From the NCBI GenBank assembly GCA_016712275.1, contig JADJRI010000033.1:22651-86650 (forward strand): 64,000 nt of DNA. Reading direction: 5' to 3'. The translations under genes and the position numbers were made by a program. The notes under the pieces were generated by a model. That model did not search any database. It saw only the letters and a program-made list of their open reading frames with translations, and was not told where the DNA came from. This DNA is from Planctomycetota bacterium. GTDB lineage: Bacteria > Planctomycetota > Phycisphaerae > UBA1845 > UTPLA1. Shown piece by piece: positions 54,713-63,971 of the stretch. Numbering within the stretch: the first letter of the stretch is position 1; each line of letters begins with the position of its first letter.

Positions 54713-55321
54713 TTAGGGTTTCGAAACGACATTTGCAAACGCGGGCCGAGGCAGGGCAGCGAGGAGCATGAGAAACTCCCGGTTGCCGCCATGTCCCTGA
54801 ATCGGGCTTTCAATCTCGGCTTTGATGGTGAAGCCCGATGCGACGACATCGTCCCGGACATGTGCGAGGACGGTGGGCAAGTGCGATTCCTGCAGGATGC
54901 CTTTTTCCAGCCACGCCGGTTCGGCTTCGTAGTGCGGCTTGATGAGCGAGATGATAAACCCGTCCGGTGCAAGCATTGAACGGGCGGGGGGCAGAATCAG
55001 TCGCTGGCGTGTCCAGCCGGCGTCGATTGTCACGGCACCTACGAGTTCAGGAAGGCGCACTTTGAGTGCGTCGGTACGCTCCATGACGATTACCCGCGGA
55101 TCGCGCCTTAGGCGGAAATCGAGCACGCCGTATCCACGTTCAATGGCGAAGACTTTTTTTGCGCCTGCCTGAAGGAGGCAATCGACAAAGCCGCCCGCAT
55201 TGCTGCCGAGATCGGCACAGACAAGCCCTGCGACGCTCACGTCGAAAGCGTCGAGCGCGTGGGCCAGTTTCAACCCGGCACGGGACACAAAGCGCTGTTC
55301 GCCGTCGGTGGACCTGGACAA
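54713..55321 (-). CDS. TlyA-like SAM-dependent rRNA methyltransferase without S4 domain
   Basis: A 202-residue FtsJ/TlyA-type methyltransferase: FVSRAGLKLAHALDAF, SAM loop VCADLGSNAGGFVDCLLQAGA, VFAIERGYGVLDFRLRRDPRV and VMERTDAL, followed by GHGGNREFLMLL. TlyA enzymes 2'-O-methylate rRNA cytidines, but they carry an N-terminal S4 RNA-binding domain that is missing here. It lies 11 bases before the biotin-carrier gene, likely a shared transcript. Confidence 0.82.
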   Translation of the reverse strand: MSRSTDGEQRFVSRAGLKLAHALDAFDVSVAGLVCADLGSNAGGFVDCLLQAGAKKVFAIERGYGVLDFRLRRDPRVIVMERTDALKVRLPELVGAVTIDAGWTRQRLILPPARSMLAPDGFIISLIKPHYEAEPAWLEKGILQESHLPTVLAHVRDDVVASGFTIKAEIESPIQGHGGNREFLMLLAALPRPAFANVVSKP

Positions 55322-55342
55322 TGATGAGTCTCACGCATCACA

Positions 55343-55377
55343 AAAAAAGCCCCGACGCAAACGCGCCGGGGCTATAG
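55343..55377 (-). terminator. Terminator of rpsT
   Basis: On the minus strand AGCCCCGGCGCGTTTGCGTCGGGGCT followed by seven Ts; a 9-10 bp stem about 45 bases after the rpsT stop. Confidence 0.88.
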
Positions 55378-55417
55378 ACATTCGTTGAGTCAAGCAGAGG
55401 CGCAGATTGCGCCGCCA

Positions 55418-55690
55418 TCACTTCGCCGCTTTGAGCAGATTCACCTGTTTGGCAAGGCGGCTTTTGTTTCGGGCGGCGGCGCCGTGGTGGATTGTGTTGC
55501 GATTGCCGCTGCGATCCAGAATGGCGGAAGCCTCCCGGAATGCCTTTTCGGCGGCATCGAGATTCTTTGAAGCGACGGCATCGCGCACTTTGCGAATGAT
55601 GTTTTTGAGTTCGCTGGTGCGCGATTTGTTCAGCGCTGCGCGCCGTTTGTTCTGTCGAAGTCGCTTCTGGGATGAAATTGAACGTGCCAC
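55418..55690 (-). CDS. rpsT: 30S ribosomal protein S20
   Basis: A 90-residue basic helical protein (MARSISSQKRLRQNKRRAALNKSRTSELKN; GAAARNKSRLAKQVN). Length and composition match bS20, which binds 16S rRNA early in small-subunit assembly. Single gene with its own terminator. Confidence 0.96.
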   Translation of the reverse strand: MARSISSQKRLRQNKRRAALNKSRTSELKNIIRKVRDAVASKNLDAAEKAFREASAILDRSGNRNTIHHGAAARNKSRLAKQVNLLKAAK

Positions 55691-55802
55691 TCAATGCTCC
55701 TTACTACTGCGTTGCGCCCGCTGTTCTCGGCGGAAATTCCATTCGAGATTCTGTGTGTCCGACGCCTGACATCGGCGGCCGGTCGTTAGCCCGGCTATTA
55801 AA

Positions 55803-57293
55803 CTACATTTTTGACTCGGCGACAAGTTTCTCAAGTCGCTGGCGGGCATCGCGGTAGTTGTAGTCCTGTTGGATGAGGTATCCGAAGACTTTTCGAGCGC
55901 CGTCCTTGTTGCCGGAGGACTCTAAAGCCATACCCAACCAATAGTTAAGATCGTTGGCAAGGGAGCCGGTTCGGGTTTCCATTTCATCCACGGCGCGCTG
56001 CAGAATTTCGACCGCCTGATCGTAAAAGCCCTTCGCAAAGAAACAGCGGCCGATGTAGAGGCGGCTGTGGGATCGCAGCTTGGCGTCGTTGCGGGCCTCC
56101 TGAAAAATCGGAATGGCATCGTCATACCGCTTTGCATGAAAGTAGCGGAGGGCCAATTCGAATTTTACCTTCAGGTCTGTTGGATAATGCTGTACGCGAT
56201 CCTCGTATATTCGCGTTTCGATGTCCGACTGTTGGACCATTTGTTCGTGAAACTGCTGTCGGAGGGCTTCGTCGCCGGGGTTTTCCTTGATGCGATTTCG
56301 AATCGCCAGCAGTTTGCGATTGAGCTGGCGCATCTGGATTTCGTCGGCCTTGTGTTTGAAGATGTAGTTGCCGGAGGAGGCGTGTTCGTCCATCAGCAGT
56401 TTGACGGCCTCGTTTTCCGAATCGTCGTCTTCGATGCGAATCATCATGTTAACGAGGTTGAGCAGCTTGTTGGGCACGCTTCGATTGGCTTCCCAATCCC
56501 GCCGGGCTGATTCGACGAGTTGCTTGTTGCGATCGATCGTGTGAACTTTCTTTTCGCGATCCTGCAAGTCGTGCTGGGAATCGCCGTCTTTCAGTGAGTC
56601 GGCGAATCCTTCGCCCTTGGCGAATTTTCCCTTCACGATGGTTAGCTTGCTGGACGCATCGCTCATGGCTTTGGCGGTCGCGGCGGAATCGGGGTAATGC
56701 TGCGCCCACAACTGGGCAATGGCGATGCAACTCTTGAGAATGTCCATTGCGCCGGCGTCATTGTCGAATTCAATGGCCAGGTCGGCACAAAACTGCATGG
56801 ATTCGCAGGCAGACTGATAGTGCGTCGCGTTGAGTTTCTTGCCCGTTTTGAAAGCTGCGGCAAGAATTGGTGAAATCCATTGGGCCACCACATCGCAATG
56901 GGCTTTGGCCGCAAGGTGCAGAATCTGTTCCATGTAGTTCAGATCGTTTGGGTTCAATCCAAAGAGATGAATAGCATTGTTCAGGGATTTTGCATGATCT
57001 TTGCCGCTGGTCGGGTATTTGCGGGCCAGTAGGAATCCGGGGGGCTTGCCGCCCATCCGCAATCGGTTTGTCGCGACCAGCCAGAGATTCTGGAGCCCTT
57101 CGTTGAGGGCATCGGGCCAGAAAGAAAGACCCTGCACGAACAACTCGACGGCATAATCATAGTTGCGGGCCGTTTCGGCCTTGCGAGCGTGCTCAAAGAG
57201 TTTGCGTGCTTTTTTCCTGCCCATCGCGAAAGCCGACAAGTCGCTCGATGTTTCGTCCAGCGCTCGCGGGCGCCGGTCCGCCTGTTTCGCCAT
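55803..57293 (-). CDS. Large TPR-type helical repeat protein
   Basis: A 496-residue soluble protein made of helical pairs. TPR-like units are visible near residues 35-60 (HARKAETARNYDYAVELFVQGL) and 370-480 (ALRYFHAKRYDDAIPIFQEA; GRCFFAKGFYDQAVEILQRAVDEM; WLGMALESSGNKDGARKVFGYL). The middle is charged coiled coil (EDREKK-type, NRKLLAIRNRIKENPG). A scaffold role is likely; the partner is unknown. It is divergent from def. Confidence 0.8.
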   Translation of the reverse strand: MAKQADRRPRALDETSSDLSAFAMGRKKARKLFEHARKAETARNYDYAVELFVQGLSFWPDALNEGLQNLWLVATNRLRMGGKPPGFLLARKYPTSGKDHAKSLNNAIHLFGLNPNDLNYMEQILHLAAKAHCDVVAQWISPILAAAFKTGKKLNATHYQSACESMQFCADLAIEFDNDAGAMDILKSCIAIAQLWAQHYPDSAATAKAMSDASSKLTIVKGKFAKGEGFADSLKDGDSQHDLQDREKKVHTIDRNKQLVESARRDWEANRSVPNKLLNLVNMMIRIEDDDSENEAVKLLMDEHASSGNYIFKHKADEIQMRQLNRKLLAIRNRIKENPGDEALRQQFHEQMVQQSDIETRIYEDRVQHYPTDLKVKFELALRYFHAKRYDDAIPIFQEARNDAKLRSHSRLYIGRCFFAKGFYDQAVEILQRAVDEMETRTGSLANDLNYWLGMALESSGNKDGARKVFGYLIQQDYNYRDARQRLEKLVAESKM

Positions 57294-57469
57294 TGTCGCT
57301 CATATGAGAAAGACCTTTGTCGGCTGCAAACCTCGCGAAATCTTTGATCTCGTCAATCACTCTCAGGTTGGTGTCGGCCCGCCAACGCCTGGGCATCGGA
57401 GGTGTTCAGAACCATCCGGAGCAGCTAATATCATTCTATCAGGAAATAAACGCCAAGGGGAGTCTGATA

Positions 57470-57994
57470 TTGTCCGACAAGCGTGTCACGTCATTACGCA
57501 TCATCCACTTTCCCGATCCCCGGCTTCGCAAACGGTGCGCTCCGGTCGAGCATTTTGATGCTGAATTGGCGGCATTGGCCGCACGTATGCTGGAACTTAT
57601 GCGCGAGGACAAGGGTGTGGGTTTGGCTGCGCCGCAAGTGGGAATCAATCGACGGATTTTTGTCTGCAACGTGACGGGCGAACCGGCCGACGACATGGTG
57701 CTCGCCAACCCGGAGTTAACGGACCTCACCGGGGATGAGATTGGCGAAGAGGGATGTCTCTCGATACCGGACGTTCATGTTCAAATGCGGCGGGCCAAAG
57801 AATGTGTGTTGACCGCGCGGGACCTGAAGGGCAATCCGATTCGGTTGAAGGGAGTCGATCTGGCCGCACGGTGTTGGCAGCATGAGTGCGATCATCTCAA
57901 TGGAAAGCTGATCATTGATCACATGTCGGAAGCGGACAAGATCGCCAATCGCAAACAGCTCAAAAAGCTCGAATCAGACTTCAAGAATAAGTGA
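57470..57994 (+). CDS. def: Peptide deformylase
   Basis: A 174-residue Fe/Zn hydrolase removing the formyl group from nascent Met. Motif 1 is GVGLAAPQVG, motif 2 EEGCLSIP, motif 3 WQHECDHLNGKL, all intact. The start is TTG 57470, seven bases after GGGGAG. The open frame runs further up to 57317 without another ribosome site, and no ATG fits. The gene is followed 38 bases later by fmt, whose product adds the formyl group. Confidence 0.94.
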   Translation: MSDKRVTSLRIIHFPDPRLRKRCAPVEHFDAELAALAARMLELMREDKGVGLAAPQVGINRRIFVCNVTGEPADDMVLANPELTDLTGDEIGEEGCLSIPDVHVQMRRAKECVLTARDLKGNPIRLKGVDLAARCWQHECDHLNGKLIIDHMSEADKIANRKQLKKLESDFKNK

Positions 57995-58032
57995 ATTGGT
58001 GCGTGCAGCCGGTGAGAAAGGACTCACAAGAT

Positions 58033-58998
58033 ATGCGCGTGATATTTTTCGGTTCCGGCGAATTTGCCATTCCGACCTTCGAGTCGATTGCCTTCGACGG
58101 CCATGAAATCGTGGCCGCCGTGACGCAACCCGACAAGGCGCGCGGTCGCGGGTCCGAGCCAAAGCCGACGCCGCTGAAGGCTGCCGCTCTTGCCGCAAAT
58201 GTGCAGGTCATCAGCCCGGAAAATGTGAACGCATCCGAGATCGTTGAGAGAATTAGGTCGTTTAGAGCCGATCTCGCTTATGTTGCGGCCTTTGGCCAGA
58301 AAATCGGCACGGAACTTCTGTCCATGTTTCCCACGGGCATTATCAACCTTCATGGCTCGCTGCTTCCGGCCTGTCGCGGGGCCGCGCCGATTCAATGGTC
58401 GGTCATCAATGGCGATGAATTCGCCGGCGTGACCGTCTTTCGACTGGTTGAAAAAATGGATGCCGGTCCGATTCTCATGCAACGCCGCACCGCCATTGGC
58501 GCGGATGAAACAGCGGATGAATTGCATGACCGATTGGCACGCATCGGATGCGATGCCGTACGCGAGACGCTGAAATTGCTCGAAAAAGAACCGGCCTTTC
58601 CCGGGACCGCGCAGGATGCCGGAAAAGCGACTCTTGCGCCAAAGCTCAAGAAGTCCGACGGTCACATTCGATTCGACATGCCTGTGAAGGCGTTGGCCCA
58701 TCGGATTTGCGGATTGTGGTCCTGGCCGGGGGCGCAAAGCAGGTTTGTATCAGCGGATGGAAAGCGAGATGAAATGGTGACGCTCGCGCGGGCCATTCCC
58801 TATGAAGGGCGAACCATGCCGTCCGCATCGCCGGATGACATCGGGCGCATCACACCAATGATGAGCGTTCAAACCACCGACAGTGAATTGATGGTGCTTG
58901 AGATTAAACCGGCCAATGGCAAACGCATGAGCTGGCCGGACTATGTCAACGGAAGACATGTGCAGCCCGGCGACCGTTTCCTGCCGATTCAACTATAA
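58033..58998 (+). CDS. fmt: Methionyl-tRNA formyltransferase
   Basis: A 321-residue enzyme using 10-formyl-tetrahydrofolate to formylate initiator Met-tRNA. MRVIFFGSGEFAIPTF begins the formyl-transferase fold. HGSLLPACRGAAPIQW contains the catalytic Asn-His-Asp neighbourhood, and VTVFRLVEKMDAGPIL and the C-terminal OB-like tRNA-binding domain are present. ATG 58033 has AAAGGA upstream. It forms a def-fmt pair. Confidence 0.95.
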   Translation: MRVIFFGSGEFAIPTFESIAFDGHEIVAAVTQPDKARGRGSEPKPTPLKAAALAANVQVISPENVNASEIVERIRSFRADLAYVAAFGQKIGTELLSMFPTGIINLHGSLLPACRGAAPIQWSVINGDEFAGVTVFRLVEKMDAGPILMQRRTAIGADETADELHDRLARIGCDAVRETLKLLEKEPAFPGTAQDAGKATLAPKLKKSDGHIRFDMPVKALAHRICGLWSWPGAQSRFVSADGKRDEMVTLARAIPYEGRTMPSASPDDIGRITPMMSVQTTDSELMVLEIKPANGKRMSWPDYVNGRHVQPGDRFLPIQL

Positions 58999-59020
58999 TG
59001 TCGGTGAAGGTTTTTCCATC

Positions 59021-59912
59021 ATGATGATTCGCGAACCCGTCTTCGCCGGTCGATTCTATGCGGACGACATGAAAGCGTGCCGCACAGCCATCGACCTGTG
59101 CCTTCAACGTGCCTCGGAAACACCGGCGGCGACGGATCTTTCGCAGGTCGATCGAATCATCGGCGGCGTCGTGCCTCACGCGGGCTGGGCCTACAGCGGG
59201 CCGGTGGCCGCCAGAGTGATTCAGGCGGTTGCGTCGCGCACGCATCCTCAGGCCATTATTATTTTTGGAGCGATTCACGTTTTGCACGGCAACATGCCGG
59301 CGATATTTCCGTCGGGAGCATGGGAAACGCCGCTTGGACTGGCGAAAGTGGACGATCGACTTTCGGACCGCCTGCTCGGCCAGACCGGCCTTCTTGAAAG
59401 CAGCCCGCATGCACATGAAAACGAACACAGCATCGAAGTCGAAATTCCGTTCCTTCAGCAGCTTCTTCCCGATTCGCTCATCGTGCCGATCATGGTTCCA
59501 GTGAATGACAAGGCTGTGGCACTCGGCAGGGCGGTGGGGCGGGCATGCAGGAATTACGGCGTACAGGCGACTTTTCTCTGTTCGACGGACCTCACGCATT
59601 ACGGGCCGGGCTTCAACTTCACGCCGCACGGCATCGGCGAGGAGGGGATGCGATGGTCGAGGGATGTGAACGACCGACGGATGATCGATCTGATGCTGGA
59701 CATGCGTGGGGACGACGCGATCAAAGGAGGCGGTGACCCAGAAAAATGCCTGCGGCGGCGGTGCGATTGCAGCGACGATTGCAGCCTGTCAGGCATACGG
59801 GGCGACGCGATCGCACTTGCTGGAGCACATCACCAGTCATGATGTCGGCCGGTCCGTTTTTGAAGTCGAATCGAACGATTCGGTTGGATATGCGGGCATC
59901 GTCTTCGATTAA
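59021..59912 (+). CDS. MEMO1/AmmeMemoRadiSam B family protein, one frameshift
   Basis: About 296 residues from ATG 59021 (MMIREPVFAGRFY). Family motifs: VVPHAGWAYSGPVAARV, an AIIIFGAIH metal-like segment, SPHAHENEHSIEVEIPFLQ, and CSTDLTHYGP. An extra G near 59733 (AAAGGAGG) shifts the frame. Correction gives DAIKEAVTQKNACGGGAIAA and ends HITSHDVGRSVFEVESN, with stop at 59912. The family is related to class-III dioxygenases but bacterial function is unsettled. It is 22 bases after fmt and converges on rsmB with a 4-base overlap. Confidence 0.85.
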
Positions 59913-61294
59913 ATTCGTATGAAGTGGACGGCATAGCCGCCGTCGTGGTCGGTTGATGGAAGCGTGAATCGTTGTTCCCGCGCCTGCCAGCCGTCGTTGT
60001 TTTCCACGAACCACGCGGCTTGGTCCTCATTTTCTTCCTTCTCCAGCGAACAGGTTGAATAAATGATCGACGTCTTCGAGCCGGAAAGCGAAACCGCATG
60101 ACTGAGGATTTCGCGTTGAAGTTCGGCGATGTCGGTGAGTGCCCGCTGGCCGGCACGATAGCGCGCTTCCGGCCGACGCGCCAGCACGCCCGTGTTCAAA
60201 CACGGCGCGTCGACGAGTATCAGATCGGGTTCGCGACCGGCATTCTTGATTGCGTCGTCGATTTCTCCGAGCGGCACGGTCTTGATGATGTCGATGCCCA
60301 GTCGTCCCGCCGCAGTCATGACGCTTTCGAGCTTTTCGCTGTTGTCATCGGTGGCAATGACGGTTCCTCTGTTCGCCATCATCTCAGCCGCCTGCGTCGA
60401 TTTCGTGCCGACTCCCGCACACAAGTCGATCAGGAATTCTCCGGGTTTCGGCGGCCGGAGCCCCAGCGCAACGCGGGCTGTGGTGTCTTGCGGCTGGGAC
60501 AGCCCGTCGCGTACGACAGCCAGATCCATGGCGGAAGCGGTCTCCCGAATTAGCACACCCTCGCCGTCCGACGCCAATTCAGCATCTATTGATTCCGCCG
60601 CGAGTTTCTCCATGAGATCGCCGGGCGTGGCGCGCAAATGGTTCGCCCGCAAAGAGAGAACCGGCCGGCGTTGGCCTGTTTCCAAAACCTCCCGGCAGAG
60701 AGCAGTCTTGAACCGCCGATTCCACCGTTCCACCAGCCACGACGGATGGGCATACTGGGCGATGAGGTAATCGAGCAGTCGTCGCGATGGGTCGGGAAAG
60801 ACGTCGTCCGTGAAGAGTCGGCCACGTTCACTGTCGAGGATAAGAAATCGTCGCGGGGGATAATCGCCCATGCGCGGCACAATGTGGCCGCGCTTTTCAG
60901 TGACCTGCCGTAGAATTGCATTCGTCACGGCCGTGGCGCCTTTGCCATACCTTCGCGCGATGCGAACGGTCTGATCGACCGCGGCATATTTGGGAATGCG
61001 ATCGAGAAAACAAAGTTGATAAATGCCCACTGCGATATTCACCCGCTGCGTAACCGCCACGCCCTCCCAACGACCGCGATAGAATTTCGATGCAATATGT
61101 TCACAGGTGATGCGATGCCGCGAGACCCCGATGGCCAGTTCCGCCGCGAGCCCTTCATCGGCCGGCGACAGCGGCCGCTCGGCCTGGAGATCGCACAGCA
61201 AGTCGTGGCACATGGCGTCGCCGTCGTAGGATTCGACCAGTACGGACACTGCCCGGCCGCGTGCGGATTCTTCCAAGGGTCGATGGTTGCTCAT
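59909..61294 (-). CDS. rsmB: 16S rRNA m5C methyltransferase, RsmB/Sun family
   Basis: A 461-residue enzyme. An N-terminal NusB-like RNA-binding domain (ELAIGVSRHRITCEHIASKF; AVDQTVRIARRYGKGATAVTNAILR) is followed by the methyltransferase: SAM site FLIDLCAGVGTKSTQAAEMM, motif IV DAPCLNTGVLARRPEARYR with one Cys, and motif VI IYSTCSLEKEENE with the catalytic Cys. Predicted target is a cytosine in 16S rRNA. Convergent with the MEMO gene. Confidence 0.93.
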   Translation of the reverse strand: MSNHRPLEESARGRAVSVLVESYDGDAMCHDLLCDLQAERPLSPADEGLAAELAIGVSRHRITCEHIASKFYRGRWEGVAVTQRVNIAVGIYQLCFLDRIPKYAAVDQTVRIARRYGKGATAVTNAILRQVTEKRGHIVPRMGDYPPRRFLILDSERGRLFTDDVFPDPSRRLLDYLIAQYAHPSWLVERWNRRFKTALCREVLETGQRRPVLSLRANHLRATPGDLMEKLAAESIDAELASDGEGVLIRETASAMDLAVVRDGLSQPQDTTARVALGLRPPKPGEFLIDLCAGVGTKSTQAAEMMANRGTVIATDDNSEKLESVMTAAGRLGIDIIKTVPLGEIDDAIKNAGREPDLILVDAPCLNTGVLARRPEARYRAGQRALTDIAELQREILSHAVSLSGSKTSIIYSTCSLEKEENEDQAAWFVENNDGWQAREQRFTLPSTDHDGGYAVHFIRI

Positions 61295-61345
61295 GGACAG
61301 TGAGTTTTAGCAGATTGGCGGAGATTCGTCGCGGTTGGCTGCGAA

Positions 61346-61555
61346 TCAAGCGTATGTGTCGAGGTCGGTCGTGATCGCATCGGAGACATCGGCGACAGCG
61401 CCGTCGAACGACTCCTGCGCCGCCTGAATGAGTTTCAGCGCCGCGTCACCCTGCGTCTGATCGACTTTGAGCATTTTGGCGGCGACGGCATATTGAATCG
61501 ATGAGGCGGTTTCCGCGAGTTTGAGACCGACGATGGATGAAATGAGCGGGTCCAT
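61346..61555 (-). CDS. YjfB-like small protein (putative motility family)
   Basis: A 69-residue helical protein (SSIVGLKLAETASSIQYAVAAKMLKVDQTQGDAALKLIQ) that matches the pattern of YjfB-type small proteins often annotated as putative motility proteins; biochemical role unknown. Monocistronic; no flagellar gene is in the window. Confidence 0.72.
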   Translation of the reverse strand: MDPLISSIVGLKLAETASSIQYAVAAKMLKVDQTQGDAALKLIQAAQESFDGAVADVSDAITTDLDTYA

Positions 61556-61752
61556 AAGCCCTTCTTCGGTTCGTGCGGGTCGGGGGTCAAGGAAAACATG
61601 CCCCGCACGCCGGCCGGAAACCGACGCGCGGAGCCATCCCCCCCGTTAGATTAAGAATACGATTCACTCAAGAAGTGAACTCGACCAATTTAATGACGAG
61701 TTATTGCCCCCACTGAAAAAAATGCAAGATCGCTTGCCATGGCACCATCCAG

Positions 61753-62202
61753 CTACAACGTTGATCGCGGCGCTTCGGAAAACCGAACCGTTCCTTCAGC
61801 CGGAGCTCCAGTCGCATTTTGCCGGGCGATCTGGAGATTGCTTTCGCAGGCGGCGCGCGATTCGGGCATCAGTGAATCCTGCTTCAGCAAGTGTTCGATC
61901 AATTCAATGGCTTCGCCGTTGCGACCGACGCGAATCAGATAAACGGCGCGCGATTGCTCGACAAACATGTATTGCTGGAGGGACCAGATTCTTGCATGGT
62001 CGAATGCCTGCATCGCTTCAACGTGCTGTCCCATTTTCTCATGGGTTGTCGCGACATTGAGGAACATCATCGCCCGACCGCTCGGGTTGAGATCGCTGCG
62101 GCCGCAGATATCGAGAAAAACAGTCAACGCGCCCTTGTGATCGCCGGCATCAAATAAGGCCGCTGCGCGGTGACATTCATCCGTCCAACTGGTGGTACTC
62201 AT
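61753..62202 (-). CDS. Small TPR-like protein
   Basis: A 149-residue soluble helical protein with two or three TPR-like units (CHRAAALFDAGDHKGALTVFLDI; MMFLNVATTHEKMGQHVEAMQAFDHA; YLIRVGRNGEAIELIEHLL). Probable protein-interaction module; no catalytic motif. Neighbours give no functional clue. Confidence 0.72.
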   Translation of the reverse strand: MSTTSWTDECHRAAALFDAGDHKGALTVFLDICGRSDLNPSGRAMMFLNVATTHEKMGQHVEAMQAFDHARIWSLQQYMFVEQSRAVYLIRVGRNGEAIELIEHLLKQDSLMPESRAACESNLQIARQNATGAPAEGTVRFSEAPRSTL

Positions 62203-62297
62203 GTAATCCTCCGTTCTTTCGCCCGAATGTTACCGGAGTCTGTCGCGATGCTCCAATTCAAGTCACCAAACACCGGGCAGGACGCGATATCCCACCC

Positions 62298-62912
62298 TCA
62301 CAGAGTATTCACGATACCCTCGAGATTGTCCTGAAGGAACTTATCCTCCAGCTTCGCACGCCTGACAACCAGCGCGGCCATCGGAATCAGGAAGACAATA
62401 GACAGCCATGACCCCAGCGCCATGGAGAGGCAGGGCCACGATAGAAGCATCCCGGCATAGCCCGGATGACGAACGATGGCGTAGGGTCCAGTTGTGATGA
62501 TGTGATGGCCGCGCTCGGACTGAATGCGCACGACAGGTGAGAAAAAGCGATTCGTCACCAAAGCCCAGGCCGCGAAGGCCATCCCGCCCCAGTAGCCGGC
62601 CAGTCCCACGCAGCGCAACCAAGTTGGCACTGTGTCCGTCCAGTGATACCGTCCGACGTCCATGCCTGCGACAAAGAGCTGGGCCGACACAAACACAGTG
62701 CCCAAGGCGCGGAGCGGACGATCAAGTCCTCCGGCCGCCGGTTTCAGCCGCTCTTTGATCAGGTCCGGATCGAGACGGGGGCCGACGATGAAGGCCAGCG
62801 GCAGGGGCGTCAGCACCGCCGCCCAGAAAAATGGCAAGTCGAGCCGTCCTGCCGCTGGAAACAAAACGCCGGCGAGAAACAGGGGAATAATGAGGGCAAA
62901 TGCGTACTGCAT
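62298..62912 (-). CDS. Isoprenylcysteine carboxyl methyltransferase-like membrane protein
   Basis: A 204-residue membrane protein with about five helices. The C-terminal core GHHIITTGPYAIVRHPGYAGMLLSW is the ICMT/phospholipid-methyltransferase signature that holds SAM near the membrane; a Glu-bearing KLEDKFLQ tail follows. Bacterial members methylate unknown small or lipid substrates. It is divergent from the final lipoprotein. The 62913-63284 gap shows no gene. Confidence 0.84.
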   Translation of the reverse strand: MQYAFALIIPLFLAGVLFPAAGRLDLPFFWAAVLTPLPLAFIVGPRLDPDLIKERLKPAAGGLDRPLRALGTVFVSAQLFVAGMDVGRYHWTDTVPTWLRCVGLAGYWGGMAFAAWALVTNRFFSPVVRIQSERGHHIITTGPYAIVRHPGYAGMLLSWPCLSMALGSWLSIVFLIPMAALVVRRAKLEDKFLQDNLEGIVNTL

Positions 62913-63284
62913 GGTTCACCATATTACCTGGACACAAGAAGTCTAGCACAGGCTAACTTTATATCAAGGAGGATTCATACGCCTCTTGACGGATTCTACG
63001 GCTTTATGACCGAAAGTAGGCCGCCAAACCAACGGACTTCCTTGCCGAGTGTTTGGGATTTCGGCATTCGAGTAGTACTGTTTTTTGTTGACATATGCTC
63101 GAATACATGCCGACTCTCACGCAGCTCATTAAAAACTGTCCTTACGAAAAGATGGTTCACCGATCTGAATTGGGTTCAACGCGGAGCTTGTTTTTGAGTC
63201 ATGGAATCGCGATAATTCGACAAGGGCTATGGAGTGGGCTTTGTATCATTTTGTCGGATCTTCCGCGCAATGGAGGTTTCGCTC

Positions 63285-63938
63285 ATGTTTCAAGAGTTCA
63301 CGTACTTCACCAATCTCATGAAAACGGGAACTGCTGTCACGGCCATGACCATCGTCCTGGCGGGATGTGGATCATTCGTGCCGCCGGCAGGCCTATTGAA
63401 TCCCGACATTCCCGCAAACATCCAGCACCTCATTGATAATAAGGTGGATTTCGACGTCTCATCGCTGGATGTGTCCCTGCTTCTGAAAATGGCCGAACCG
63501 GTCGATTCGGCCAACAGCATTGTCGGTTGTTGGGGTTGGTCCTATGGGACGACGATCGACGAGTTTGCCCAATTCGGCGAAATTAGCGGCAGCAGCTATG
63601 ATTTCATACACTTCGGCCCCGACGGACGGTTTAACTCGGCCATGTACACCAACACGAGCTTTTTTTCGCTCGCCTATGTGGTCGCTTATGAAGGAACCTA
63701 TCGATATGTATCGCCGGGAGTCGTCGAACTAACTGCAACGGTGTTCAAATCGACCGATGAAATGACCGGCGAGCTTGTCGAGGAATATCCATTGGACGAG
63801 CCTATTATCTATGAGAACGTTTTTCGCATCGCGGGCGATCGCCTTATTCAATTATCCGCCGACGCCGATGAGAACGGTATCGATCGGGTTTCAGGCGACG
63901 GCGCATGGACCTACTTAAAATACGATTGCATGGAATAA
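63285..63938 (+). CDS. Hypothetical lipoprotein
   Basis: About 217 residues from ATG 63285, or from 63318 (MKTGTAVTA). The lipobox TIVLAGC follows a hydrophobic stretch. The mature part is beta-rich with a lipocalin-like pattern: SIVGCWGWSYGTT, DFIHFGPDGRFNSAMYT, YEGTYRYVSPGVVELTATV. Such GxW...F...G...Y arrays occur in small periplasmic proteins measuring or binding ligands. No family name is assigned. Terminator follows. Confidence 0.68.
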   Translation: MFQEFTYFTNLMKTGTAVTAMTIVLAGCGSFVPPAGLLNPDIPANIQHLIDNKVDFDVSSLDVSLLLKMAEPVDSANSIVGCWGWSYGTTIDEFAQFGEISGSSYDFIHFGPDGRFNSAMYTNTSFFSLAYVVAYEGTYRYVSPGVVELTATVFKSTDEMTGELVEEYPLDEPIIYENVFRIAGDRLIQLSADADENGIDRVSGDGAWTYLKYDCME

Positions 63939-63971
63939 TAAACGTTCAGCTTTGCTTCAATGAAATGAATC

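Noticed and set aside
63088..63120. TTGACA promoter before the last lipoprotein
   Set aside because: A TTGACA occurs at 63088 but no acceptable -10 box lies at 16-18 bases, and the gene starts almost 200 bases away.
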